NCBI GenBank assembly: GCA_026874595.1
Contig: CM049316.1
Span: 42,425,695 to 42,489,694, forward strand
Reading direction: 5' to 3'
DNA: 64,000 nucleotides
DNA from: Sipunculus nudus
Taxonomy: Eukaryota > Annelida > Sipuncula > Golfingiida > Sipunculidae
Positions 51,100 to 64,000 of this stretch are shown piece by piece; within the stretch, counting starts at the first letter, position 1, and each line of letters opens with the position of its first letter. Under the pieces are notes generated by a model. That model was not told the DNA's origin and made no database searches. It worked only from the letters and a program-made list of their open reading frames with translations. Made by a program: the position numbers and the translations under genes.

Positions 51100-54000
51100 T
51101 TTAGGATAAAATCTGTTGTTTTATACATGCATAAATACGGTAATGACCCAGAAAGCCTTTCCTGATATGTGCCTCCAGGGAAATGAAACTCCCTGCACAG
51201 TAGTAATGTGGCCCTTATAAAACAGGGAATTTGACATAATGTAGCATTTTCTTGAAAAAAAAATTTTGCACAGAGCATGTTAGACTGGCTGCTTGTTGTA
51301 TCTTACACAAAGTGCACTTCAACACATGCCTCTCTGCCATTTGGTGAACTAGAAAAACTGGTGGCGTACAGGCAGCATAATATGCCATGTCTTTCTGATT
51401 TCTCTACCTCTAAGGAGGGTATGTATATGTGGCAAACCAGATATTCCTGCATCATATGATGCTACATGCAATACTCCAGTATGCACATCTGAGGAGTCAG
51501 ACTATACATGTCTAACGAACAGCAACACTTAGGTTCATATTTCATTTTACAACTGAATTGAAAAGTTTAAACAGGTCTTCAAGGCCTCACACTAACAAAC
51601 TTCTACAATTGTACAAAGATATTATACAGACACTGATGATGCACCAGTTTCGACATCGAGACACTGGTACAAAGCAGAATATGCCATCAATATCATCAGA
51701 TGCCAGCTAATCGTACACAATATTTGATCGTTTGAGGAAAGCGTCAGACATTTTCAACACTAACAGTCTCCCAGCATCATATAAATATGCAGAGGTAAAG
51801 GTCACTGGTCAGAATCGATGAGTTGTCATGTTTTCATAGATAGAGCTTGGGGCTGTTTCATATCAATTTTCCTTTTCTTGAAATGTTAATTTTATAAAGC
51901 AAATTTTAAGAAAGGAAGATTATCTTTCAATGGCCAGGAGGAACATTGGCCTGGAATGTAAAATATGATTAAAGCTTATAAATGTATTGTACCATGTTTA
52001 AAGCCATGTATCGTGAACCCAGTATTGTTACACATGGTTATTGCATCATTAGAAAATAAAATGAACAATAATTAAAGCAATAAAGTTTGCTAAAGTTCTG
52101 GCAAATTCTTGTATGCAAAGAATTAGAAACATACAAACATGAGAAGCTAACTGTCTATCATGTGGTCCAGTCCTGAAAACCCTTGTTGACACTTCTGTAT
52201 CTGTATCTGGTTGTTTCAGTGGAAGGCCACAGATCCATACATGGGGGTCAATATTTACAAGTCGCTGTTTCTGTATACATAGGTTGTCTCAGCAATGAAA
52301 GTCCGAGCCTTCATTACCCCTCAAACAATCTCACCTGATAGCCGTCAGACCATTAGACATTAACATTACACTTTTATTGTATTTAAGACCCTCAAAGAGC
52401 CTGGCAGGGGGCCATCTTCAGTAGGATCCCAGCAGACAGGCCTGGTCTGGCCTAATAAGTCTGAGACTTCCTTTAGACTAATCTTATTTTGCTCCAGCCA
52501 GCGGTGACAGTGAATGAACTACACAACACCAGATCAACATACATGGCGGCTCTCCTCTACTTTAGTTGCTGTAAACAACCACATCTCTCTCCACAAGGAT
52601 CCAAGCATTTAGTGACAAAATTCCATGATTTTTCCAAAATTGATCATTAAAATTTTGGAATGAATATTTTTTATCTGTTTCTTGCTTGCTAAATCACCAA
52701 TATTCTTAGTGAACAGGACTGTGGTTGCAGTGAACATGGTATGTACTGCAAGTTACAGTGTAAAACAAAGCCCTGTCTACTTTTGAGTGGATATACTGCG
52801 TAGACACATCTCTTTTATGGATGGGAGAGATTTTTTCCTAAAATTCCCACATTTCCCTGATTTATAAAAAAGGAAATATAATTTCAAGGTTTCATCAGAT
52901 TTCCTGGATGGATGGGGACCCTGCTCTAACCAAATTTTTGTTTCTAAACTAAATTCTTATAGAAATATATCAATCCTGCATCTGTTTTGAGAATCGTCCT
53001 GCATATTGTACAAAAAAATCATAATTTTTAAAAATTATTTCATGTGACTTGCATGCCAAACTAACCTTCAAGATACTGTATTTAAAAAGAAATATTTGAA
53101 ATTACCGAGTCCAAGAGTAATTACAAAGAACAAAATTCTTAAATCAAGAACCTCTCTAATAAGCAGGGCTAACTTTATCATGTTTATGTTTTGTTCTAAC
53201 TGTATTTAAACACACAAATTGCTGCCTTACAATGACAATATGTTGTTCTGTAAAACCTCAGATGCGATTAGTTTGTTTTACTTGGAAATAAACTGAAAAC
53301 CAAAATTTGGGTTTATTTGCTGTGGCCTAAAGGAAATGGCATTTTTAAGTGGCCTGACCATCATTAGTGTTCTAGCTAAAACAGAAGAGGCAGCCTCCTC
53401 TATACATCAGCTTGGTGAGCCCCAGCGGATGCTCCAAGTCTGCCCAGACACCAGATAAATGGTCCTGTTGCCACTGGCAACAAGCCTCAGCAGCGCAAGT
53501 CCCACGGGCAATTTCCTCTTTTATAAATACCACTGGAGCACAGTTGACAAAACAAATGTCCCTCTGTTTCTTGTGGCTGGTCCATGCAAAAAGCTAGACA
53601 CGTTCACAACAGGGTACCTCAAGAATACACTGATATCACCCTTCATTAGGTTGTGATTAACTCTGCATGAAAATCAGTGTCCATCTTAAGACCTGGTATA
53701 CACAAGGTCACTTTCACCATCAACCTGCTACATCATTGCAGTTTTTCTTGGTAACCGCCTTAATCATATTCTTCGACATATGATTTTTTTTTATGTCATT
53801 ACACTCTGATGTTATTGACTTTTTCAGTGCAGTAACATAATTTTCCTTTAATCAGGTCTGCAAACAGTACATAAGCTGAAATAAGCTGCATTGCCTGGTG
53901 GATGTTTAATATTCCTTCATGCAAAAAACAGACTTGTTAGTCTTTGGGGTTTCATTTTTAAACCTGAAATGTCATCATTTTTGTTTAATCATTGCTGTCA

Positions 54001-54570
54001 CACCTAATGAAAATGGTTTGCCCATTAAAAGCCACCCTGTCATCTGATGTTTCATGTTGAAACCTGAAATGTCATTCCATTTAATCAAGAAAAAGCATGC
54101 TCTAAGAAATGCTTCATTAATACAAATGTGGCAGTGACTCTCTTGTTTTCATTTAGAATCCTGAACCAGTTTGTTTCTTTTAACTATAGCAGACACCACA
54201 GCACCAAATGAGTGCTCCAAAGCCAATTCATTTTTAACCCTGTGCGAAGTGAGGGTTGTTTCCACTCAATTCTGTGTGTGTGTACTTCTGGATGATATCT
54301 GGAGACGGTATAAAAGATGTTATTAAAATTAATCATATAGGCTGATGTTGTGAAAGTGTTCATGAAGTTCAATTTTGGTGTAAATCTAAGCATAAATAAC
54401 CCGAAAGTGTTTTATGGGTTTTTAAAAGCAAATTTTACCACTTTCACTTGTTGCATGTGACTGCACATCCATCTGTCAAGCCTGATTTGTTACGTCACAG
54501 GAGACAATGACGTCATGGCAAGTGCTGTTTCTCTGAAAGGTTCTGTAAACCAACGTACATCATGGGAGAT
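51100..54570. other. Non-coding stretch
   Basis: No exon of the CHD gene and no other gene recognised on either strand. The short frames at 53412-53656 lack domains. Could hold enhancers of the CHD gene, which cannot be judged here. Confidence 0.45.
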
Positions 54571-54592
54571 GGGGGGGGGGGGGGGGGGGGGG
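54571..54592. repeat. Poly-G tract (22 G)
   Basis: Longest homopolymer in the window; potential G-quadruplex and likely length-polymorphic. Confidence 0.97.
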
Positions 54593-54599
54593 CTTGGTC

Positions 54600-57500
54600 G
54601 TTGTTTGTTATGTTTTTTGTCAAGTCCAGCAATACCACGATGTCCAGGGTGTTTTTCAAAACATTCAGTTTAAAAGGTTTAATTAAAATTCCATATCACT
54701 ATCTTCCACACAGAGTTTGTGTCTCCATTCCGGATGCTTTTTTAATTTGTTTCTGTTGGTTTTACTCTTACTACCTGCAGTGTCAATTTGATTAATATTA
54801 AACACCCGCTCCCTTGAAGCCCCACATACACTTAATTGATTTTGACTTATCTAAGGTCACAGAGGGCGATGGGTTCAGCCAATAGGGAGCAGTGTCTTCT
54901 CCTGGATTTTGGTAAGGGTCAATAATATATTTTATGTTGTAAATTTGATTAAGGTTAAGACTTTTTAAACTGTGCTTTGTCTACCTCAAATGTTTTGAAA
55001 TAGCTGATCTTTTTAGTTCGGAAACCTGGGTTAAGCCAACCCATTTTAAACTTTCAATGTTGTTAAAGAAGCACTATGAAAAGAGCTTGTTTGATAGACT
55101 ACAAATGTAGTATATATCAGTACACACAATCCTGTTATCTGGTGCAAAAATCAGCAGCAGCTATCTTTCATTACAGGCACTGGTGAGACAGAGCAAAATG
55201 CAGTGTCTTTTCCCTGCCTCATGGTAACAACGATGTAATTTATTCTCCTCATACTCATGTATTAGGTCTACATTTTCTATTTCTAAATGCTTATTACCAA
55301 AGATATCATAAATTAAGTTTGTTATTACAGAACTGTAAGAATGTGAAATTTAAGTGTGAAAAACAATTCCCATTTATTCCTACCAGTATGATTCAAAATG
55401 TTTTTATTTTTGTGAGGACTTAATTAATGGAATTTTCTTTGAGGCCTCACAAACTATTTGTTAATAATTCATGCCTTTATATTTTTTATAAGATTAAAAC
55501 TTGGATTTTAAACTATCATTAGTGATTTAGGATTTACACTTGATGGAAGGGGAAGTAGTATGTACACAAATCAGATGCTGATCTGACACCAAAATGGTCC
55601 CATCCTTATTACCCAGTCCAAAACGAGGTCCTGTAAAAGGTCAGGGGTCATGTATTGTCATATAGCCTCCTGAATACAATTTTCCCCAGAGAAACTGGGA
55701 CATTGCATATGAGACCATAAACCTCTGGAACTCAACTACGACATGCACGGTAAATCTGGAGCAAACAGACCGGCCTTCATTTGATTTCTTTATGTGGGAT
55801 ATACAAAGAAATAATCCCCCAAGCAAGAGAGCTCTGAATTTCCCTGGATAGCCTTGCATGGATGAACATGATACAAGTAATGGAAATCTATACAAAGTAC
55901 CTCTAAATGTAGTGTATATAACATATGATCCAACCCCACGGAGCAAAATATATCCCTGAATGTATTTTTAGTGTTTTGTGTTTATTTTCCTTTGCTTCAG
56001 GAATCCGGTTAATCTACTCTTGACAGTCATAATAGTATTAAACCATATCCTTTAATAAAGTGCAAGCAGCTCAGAAAATGTGACCATTAGATTAATCAGA
56101 GATATTTGATCAGTTTTTAGCAAAAAGTTCTAAAATCTCGATCGTTCTGATGACAATACTGATCCTTGAATGTAAAGTTCCAGTGACAAAGGACTAGGCC
56201 AAGGCTGACAGCAAGAATTAACCATTTTAGTTTAATTCTGTCCATTGATACACAGGCAGGATTGCAAGTATCCACATAATAATTATATGAATATTAATAA
56301 ATACTTAAAAACTTCTCAAATATCTAAAATATGAGACAAGAACTGGTATCTGCTAGTGTCTGAATTAGAATACCAACATATGATAAATCAAAATTGTGAA
56401 TATAAAAATGCTATACAAGAAAACGGACTGAAGCAGGCCACATTGATAAACCTGGCAGCATCGTACCTCAAGCCATCATTCTACCCAAGCCAACACGCCA
56501 CATAACCCCCAGCCCTAGACGCCATAAAATTAAAAATCTCTGACCAGCCCAGATAATAACCAAATGCCTCGGGTATAATGACAAATCAATACTGAGGCGA
56601 CCGCCCAAATACCAGGCAAATTCTGACTCCGTTGGTGCCACCTACAAAAGACCAATTGCCTAATCGGTAAAACTGGGTCGTGTTACAGCCATGTCCAGAA
56701 TTATGTATCACTCACACTGCCGAAACAAAGGGCTGGTGTCTTAATTATCTCTGATGACCAGATGGCTGGGTTGGACCTCTACAATGCATGATATTTGTAA
56801 ATTACAATTACTAGGGGTCTTCCGAAGATATATTTAAGAGATATTTTTATAAACTATAAATAACATATTAACTTAAAATTCGAGATCTTTTTTTTTCCAG
56901 ATCATTTTTTTAATATCTTCATTAGTACTTACCAAATTTCATGGTTCCTCTGAAGCTATATAGATACAGTTATTGCATAGGGAGTTCATATTTGAGAGAA
57001 AAATATTTCTAGTGCAAAATGACTCAAACTTAAGATACATTTATGGGTTTGCTGGCAAAAAAACTGGGACTGTCCGATCTTTGTAAAATACAGTTAAAGA
57101 ACAAAGTCAAAGACAATAAAAATATTGCAAGTATTTGCAGGGTACATGTAATTAAGTTTTTATGACTATTATAACATTTTTAAAATATTATTATATTTTT
57201 ATTTGCCATATAGTTTAAAAACATGCTGGCTAAATGGACAGATGTACAAGTGAATTATGAATATGAAAAGATAATAGGGACAATGGCCTATAAAAACCTG
57301 ACATCTCAAAATGTGCACCTGAACAAAAACAGGCCAGCATCTGTCAAGATTTGCCAAAAATTTTGGTGGCCATATTGTGCACACCTATTTCTGCCAGGGT
57401 TGGTGTTTAAAAAGTCATGGACCCAAGACTCCAGACACCACCTGTCACATTCAGCTTGGGTAATCTTGGTGGCAGCAGTCTCTGTGCACAGGGCACAGGT

Positions 57501-58725
57501 CATAACCTCAGGGTGAGACACCTACAGGAAAAGCCACTAGACCTGTACCTATGTCTTTTCACCTAAATCACAGAGATGCTTTATATTGCAATTAGCTGTA
57601 CCTTGCAGGGTCATTTTACAGGACTGCTTGCCACACTGCAGGGTGTTGACCACAGCACCCATAGCCCTGGTCACTATAACCTACCACCCCCGCCTGAGAT
57701 GATGAGCATGGCCCTGTGGTTTCTTTGTGGTCTTGTGTCACACCTGTCCTATTGTGCCAGTAGAGGGACTTCCTCTGTGGCAGGACACTAATTCCAATAC
57801 AGTGCCCCCTATGTTCACACAGAATGGTTACAGTGCTTTTAGTACCCCCATTATATGCAGATCACCTGTCATTGTGCTTTTTAACATTGTATCTTATTAA
57901 CCACAGCCCCATGATTACATTACCTGACGGATTACACTTTCATGACAGTGCATTCAAAGAATATTCCCCCACAATAACAAACATATGGGCATATCAATTT
58001 TGGGAAATTATACACCCTTCCATAAAAACTCATTTACATTCTCTTTAGAAAGTGAGGGCATAAAAATAACTGAGCCACACAAAAGAATCACAGAAATGGA
58101 AATGAAATATCTGTAAACAGTATGATTATTAACATTTAGGGTATGTGAATTCAGTTCTGCTTTTTTTGTTTCTCAGGGTATTACAGCAAACCAAACAACC
58201 CTTCTTTATGGTGTTTACAATATAAAATAGTGAGATAAGTGGTAAACTGATATGAGGGACAATGGCCAGTTTTCTCACCACAAAAACTGTAATTTTGACT
58301 TTACTAAGTAAGGGGTCTCAAAAGAGACAAAAAACAGCACAAAGAATAATTGGGTTATGGTGACCTAATTTCTGAAGTGTCAGTAGACCTGATCTGCCTG
58401 ATGGAGGGACTTCCCTGCTCTGTAGGATTAACATGACCTGATATTTAAACAGAAACAAACCATGGTAATGTTTTGCCAGAGAAAAGGGTAGTTCCCATGT
58501 CAGCACTAGTTACATATTTTGTATGTGATAAAAATTTATTCAATGAACAGAAATCCCTGTTATTTCTGTCAAATTTACTTGGACTTTCTAACCTAATCTA
58601 CCGTTTGAAAGGATTGTGAAAATACCCAATAGGAGATCATATTTGTATTAATCCTCTCAGTTTGGAAACGTCCTTATGATAAAGGATGAACATTACAAAT
58701 CAATAAAATACTCATGCAACATTGG
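54600..58725. other. Non-coding stretch
   Basis: No gene recognised. Two less AT-rich blocks (55560-55930 and 57220-57800) stand out in composition, but their open frames have no known domain. Confidence 0.4.

Positions 58726-58730
<5 letters not shown>

Positions 58731-58797
<67 letters not shown>
58731..58797. repeat. TA microsatellite
   Basis: About 33 TA units, same length class as the one at 42422-42487. Confidence 0.98.
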
Positions 58798-58799
<2 letters not shown>

Positions 58800-58800
<1 letters not shown>

Positions 58801-61480
58801 AATTAACTGCTTTATCAACTCATTCAAAGTCAGAAATTAAGACATGTGAAGGTTGGTGACGCAGTCTGGTTTGAAATCTAAAATTTTTTGCCATGTTACA
58901 GCTAGATTACTTCTGCGTTCATGAGTTCATCCATGTTACTTTACATGAAGAACAATCTTTCAGTACATTGATTTTCTTGGTACTGCAAGTTTGATGCCTG
59001 TTGCATGAAGTGACCTTGCCTGAAGTGCTAGATATAAACCTGCAACCCAAGGTATTGACCAAACTGTGACACACTCAGCTGATCAAGTGCAGGTCTGATA
59101 TTTAAAGTTATCATGCGAGGACACAGCTACCAGTACCAGCACATCAATACTTAGTTTAGGTTTGTAACAGGATATTACAACTGATGCCAAAAACTAGACA
59201 AAAACACCTGCTGCAATGTGGTATTCTTAATGTAAGTTTCAGATGAGGGAACTGACCAAATACAGATGGGCAATTAACATCTGGTTTTTACTTGCCCTCC
59301 ATGAATTTTTTTATGAATTAGATAAACACTTTTGAAAATGATTATTACTTTTTTTCCATTTTTCATTAACTTCTCAAGACACTTGGGTCTAACAGTGAAC
59401 CTTGCTTGTTAGAAGACCTATGTTTTATGCTAGCATAATATCCTTAATTCTGACATGCAACTAGAGGCATTCAAGTTTTATTCAGTACAAAAGATTATGG
59501 TTGTCAATGCTTTAACATTCTTGCTGGGAATAAATAATTATGGTTTAGTAAGTGCATGGAAATATGACACAAAGATAGAACTGTGAATTGCTAAGGGGTC
59601 TTTGATTCGATTTGATCACTGGCTTTCGATTTGATTCTAAATTCAATTTTTGTACAAAGTCACAAGTCAATATTCTGTCAGAGATGCATATCTACTATTT
59701 AAGGTTTTCATCCCATATCAGGCTATAAGATTAGAATTATTATATACAGTACCTGAGAATAAATGCAGACTAAGTAATATATTTAAATCTTCTCAGCCAA
59801 TTATTGTTCTAACATCTAATGAAGGATATAATTATATGGTGACTTTCTTTGATAAATAAAAGTGCTTCTTCATCATGTATGCTGTTTATCTGTTCCTAGG
59901 TAAGAAATAGAGATGGGAAAAGGTAAGTAAATGAATGAAAATAATTGATTATTTCGTGCCAGATTTGTTTATAAAAAAATGACTGGCTTCATTTAATGCA
60001 TCGATTATTCGATGCATGGTTACAGAGCTACACAAAGATACTTTGCAGATACCTGTATGTGGAGAGAGGCTGGCAGCAACTGGACCTTTACTGCCCGAGA
60101 AGAGCAAGAAAAACACTCTTGGATGATGACAGCCACAAAGCCAAATTGTAGAAGGATATACACAGCATGCTGCTTTGCTTGAGCAGCAAACTTAAGCTAA
60201 AGGTTCCCCTTAGGCCTAGAGTAACAAATCCCTGTAGAGACAAAAATTGTAAAATCTCCAAAGAAACTCAGATAAAATTTAGTGTTAAAATGCCTTGTGC
60301 ATGTAAACACAATCTCAGAAGATTTGACCAAAGTATCATTCTGAAACTTGTGATCATATGGTTTCCTTCATTCTCAACAGCCTATGGATCTATCCTTTGA
60401 AATATCTAGAAAAGGCTTTTCTCAGGGTGTATTTCTTATATATTAATTAAAAGAATGAGCACTAAACCAATTGAAGATCATCAAAAGTGGAAACTGATAT
60501 TGAAAGGTGCATGTGTACCTGGGTCCTTAAGACATTGTGAATATGAATTTATAGGTTAAAGTAATTATGTTAGAAGAATCGATAGCTGATCACTGCAATA
60601 AATTAACAAAATTTTCATGACCAGCAAACTTCCTGATTACACACAATTTCAAATAATGGAAAGAAAAGAACAAATTATCAGATGACGAGAAGTAATGAAC
60701 AAAACGGCGACAACTTGATTGAAACACAATGAGGAAACCCTATTATGGTGATGGGCAGAATAATTTGAAAATAGGTGAACTTCATCATAAGCCTCCTCAA
60801 TATACTGAGCCAGACAAAATAGCTACCAGGCCCCCTGAGAGAAGGCTCCTTCCATAGATGTAATCACCATACAGGACACAGGATCATCTCTAAAGTCTGA
60901 CAAGTTTTCTAGACCAGAGCAACCACCACCAGCAGAACTAGATACAGATTTGGACGATTCAAATTTCCTTTCTTCTAAGTTCTATGAAAATTAATTTTGA
61001 TTGATTTGAGCTGCTGGGGACATGTATTTCCTACATAATGTTTCAAATGATCAACAAAAAGTGCGAACTGACCAAACACACACAAACATACATGGTACTT
61101 GCTTAAACATTTAAACATTTCCTCCACTGGTGAGGGAGGTATATGATGTTAATTAACAATAATATTGTTGATAAATTAGCTATATAAATCATAGAATTCA
61201 TGAAAACACAAGGTAGATTTCAACAAAAGAATGAATACAATCCACTTTCTTATGAAAGAAAGAAAAACAAAAAAAAGTAAGAATCTGTAATATCTTTAAA
61301 AACAAGGCCTACAGGCCTAATGCAAACCTGTGCAATGGGATTACACCAGGTATAATGCTTCAATGCTGGACCATTACTTTTCAAGAACATGTGTAACAAG
61401 TATATGAACAATGCAAGTACTAAACATTTTGAACAAGAAACAATTACACAAACATCACTGCTGAAATTCTGGCATGGGTG
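58800..61480. other. Non-coding stretch
   Basis: AT-rich; no exon, RNA gene or tandem array recognised. Confidence 0.45.
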
Positions 61481-61545
61481 CAAACAACACAAAAATGATT
61501 GTAGCTGGCACCATCAGTCTTGTATACAATGAAGAGATGTATACA

Positions 61546-62370
61546 CAGGGATGTGCTCATAAAAATTTGAGTGCCGGGCGGGCGGGCCGTGCACGTGAAA
61601 TGGGGGGGGGGGGGGGCACGGGATATTTAAAGTTAAACTTTCATTTTTTATAGACGTGATTCGTGATAATTGAGCTGCATGAATAAATCATTAGTAATAC
61701 TAAAAGTATTAATTTCCAATATGCCGACAGCAATGCCGCCACTGAGAGCAAATTTGATTTTAAAAGTTAAAACACCGTGGTGAACTCATCTGTCAGTTCA
61801 GATTCTGTCGGTCAGGATTTGTTGAATACTCCCATATAATATGGGTATAAGAAGGGACCGTATTCAAACATTATATTCCACTTTTAGGAACTGTGACCTT
61901 ACAAATGTATTCGAATATTTACGTCGATCATCAATTATATTCAATCAAACATCGTTTGGCGCGTCATATGATTTCATAGAAGCTGATATCAGCATTAGTC
62001 TTTTATACAGATACAAGGTGGCGCTACCATAGCAGCTACGTTCACTTCTTTCGTACCAAATTTTATTCATCAACATTCACTTAATACGGAACATTTTGAA
62101 GAGTACCTTCTATTAAATATTCATTTTGGCCGCCACATGATGTCATCTAGTGTGGAAGACATGCACTTAGATATATTCGACAGGGGTCACTTATTGTAAT
62201 ACCGGTAAAACACCGCGAGATAAGCTTAAACACGTGTATTTTTGTTCATGGCTTAAACAATTTAAAAATATTACTGCCGGGCGGGCATTGACACTTTCTA
62301 GTCAAGTGCCGGGCGGCAGTTAAGACTGCAAGGTGCACCCGCCCGTCGTCGCCCGGCGTGGGCACATCCC
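61546..62370. mobile_element. hAT-like non-autonomous DNA transposon (MITE)
   Basis: Starts CAGGGATGTGC and ends GCACATCCC(TG), an inverted pair. Flanked by 8-bp direct repeats TGTATACA (left) and TGCATACA (right, overlapping the final TG). 8-bp duplications and CAGGG ends are typical of hAT elements. GC-rich subterminal GCCGGGCGGGC blocks mirror each other. Contains a 15-G run. No transposase. Nested inside an older repeat unit, whose intact copies show the empty site. Confidence 0.8.
61602..61616. repeat. Poly-G tract (15 G)
   Basis: Within the hAT-like element. Confidence 0.95.
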
Positions 62371-64000
62371 TGCATACATATGCCCAATGTCAGACTAATA
62401 TGTCAAATCCCACCTGCAAAATAAGGGGACATACACTGTGCAAAAATTATTGTAGGTGGCGCCACAAGTCTTGACAAGATAAAGCTATCCGAGATGTATA
62501 AATATGCCCAATTTCAGGCAGATGTATCAAATTCCTCTGTAGAAATAAGCAGGCACATACACTGTGCAAAAGTCAATGTGGGGGGCGACACCCCGTCTTG
62601 TAAACGAGAAAGCCACCAAAGATGCATAGACTGGTCTAAATATCAGGCTAATACATCAAACTTCCCTTTAGTTTAATGCACTGGGCTGACCAGGCTTAGG
62701 TGAGTAAGGGCGCTGCCCCTAAGTGAACTGTGACAAATTGCTTCCTCAAGCTACTGCACTGAGTGAACTCTTGAACTGCACCTGGCTAGACTGAGTGAAC
62801 TTTTGACCTGTACCTGGCTACACTGAGTGAACTCTTGACCTGTTGCATAATCAGTCACAGTTGGCAGTCTGCCAGAACTATAAATAGATCCAGGCTGATC
62901 TATGTTGCCAAATCTGATGCAGTGAGCAGTCTGCCAAAGCTATAAATAGAATGCAGCTACTGCACTGAGTGAACTCTTGACCTATAACTGGCTGCACTGC
63001 CAAAACTATTTATAGAGCTGACATCATCTTGGCTAATGCCAACATTAAGGCACTAGCAATCTGCCAATGGTAAACCGAGTGCTGCCTTCTGTACATAAAA
63101 GTGGTCTCTAATTGAAATAACTTTGAAATTAATTTTCTCAATATAAAAAGCTTTTCAGCTGACTTTTATAAAAAAGAAATCAGGAATATATGTGAAGTTA
63201 TTACAGATGCATACTGAATGCAAATCTATATCACGGATACATCTCACTGATGGCATATTCTTGAATTAAGTTGAGTATGGATACCAATAATTTAATCTAT
63301 GTACAGTTGTCTTTATATAGCCACACAGAGCTAAATATCCATGATTGTAACATTGCCTGATATGATGAAAAGTTTAAATCATAAAACTAATTTTTTTAAA
63401 AGCTTTTAAAAAACATTCTGGTCAACATTAACCAAATATAACCTGAAATCTACATGTCTAGTGGCATGATGTAATAGATGCTGATAAATTGGTGCCCGGC
63501 TAGATGTAACAGCATATCACAGCTAACATATATGGTAAGTTGACTCAATTCAATCTCCATAATTCAGCCAAAAATCATTCATGTGGAACCATTAAAGACT
63601 TTTATTATAAAAATTATTGTTGGGATTATTCTTGTAAAATATTAAACAAACTGGTTTTAGTGGCGTCAGTCAAAAAAAGTTTTGCAGGTTTATAACTCAT
63701 ATAAAAAGATACAGCAAACTGGCTCAGTTCAGCTTCCCGTGACTCAGCCAAAAAGCACTGAACCCAAACCATTTGAACAAACTTGAATTATCAACATCTG
63801 AGGATAATTAATCTGTAAAATTTAAGAATTTGGCCCAGTGGTTTTGAGAAGATCTTTGTCGCCACTGAGCTAAAATGGGATGTTATGGCATATGACTAAA
63901 TTCAGCTTCCCATAACTCAGCCAAAAGTCACGGAACAGAGACTATTTAAACACACTTCAGAAAGCACTACCCTAAGATCATTTCTGTGCGATATTAAATA

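Larger units (their letters stand above)
61490..64000. repeat. Dispersed repeat, copy at right end (interrupted by hAT-like element)
   Basis: Colinear with 1-2120: ~120-bp units (AGTCTTG near 61516, 62467; a GTCTTG variant at 62595), then CAGTCTGCCA-rich blocks (62860-63070), then CAGCTTCCCGTGACTCAGCC-like blocks at 63540, 63720 and 63900. Continues past the window edge. Confidence 0.7.

Noticed and set aside
51600-51680. CTGATGATGCACC...GTTTCGAC as a possible hammerhead ribozyme
   Set aside because: The GAAA core strand is missing in the required order and no stem II forms; other CTGATGA words in the window also lack it.
55641-55946. 101-residue minus-strand frame as a possible upstream exon
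   Set aside because: No similarity to CHD N-termini (which are Gln/Pro/Gly-rich), hydrophobic and Cys-containing, no supporting splice sites identified.

Overview
The window is animal nuclear DNA: AT-rich, with short GT-AG exons separated by repeat-laden introns. It is dominated by one large gene on the minus strand. I reconstructed 41 coding exons (44359 down to 6293). They join in one open frame (7,426 nt; the first base completes an upstream codon), encoding 2,474 residues and a TAG stop. The protein is a subfamily III CHD chromatin remodeller (CHD6/7/8/9; kismet in flies). From N to C terminus it has a basic segment, an acidic segment, two chromodomains, a complete SNF2 ATPase with all helicase motifs, a SANT-SLIDE region, a lysine/glutamate-rich exon, two BRK domains and a low-complexity C-terminus. 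The N-terminal exons are not visible and probably lie beyond 64 kb. The symbol CHD7 is used for convenience, because I cannot separate CHD6, 7, 8 and 9 without a tree.

Layout. 1-2.1 kb: an old dispersed repeat. 2.1-6.29 kb: 3' UTR or downstream DNA. 6.29-44.36 kb: the CHD gene, whose introns carry several minisatellites and a hairpin-ended tandem-repeat element (7.9-8.76 kb). 44.4-64 kb: no convincing exon. This is probably an upstream intron or 5' flank and holds two related hairpin-ended elements (about 45.08-47.69 and 49.45-50.93 kb), microsatellites, a hAT-like non-autonomous transposon (61.5-62.4 kb) and a second copy of the left-end repeat.

Organism. The single large CHD6-9/kismet-type gene, the intron density and the tandem-core, hairpin-ended elements suggest a lophotrochozoan, most likely a mollusc. 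This is an inference from style, not a database match.

The most unusual observations are three. An intronic minisatellite has a unit that copies the end of exon 14 plus its splice donor. Another minisatellite occupies the branch-point region of exon 3. A palindromic core, GGTGGCGCCACC, recurs in otherwise different repeat families. I found no evidence for a new enzymatic or defence system.
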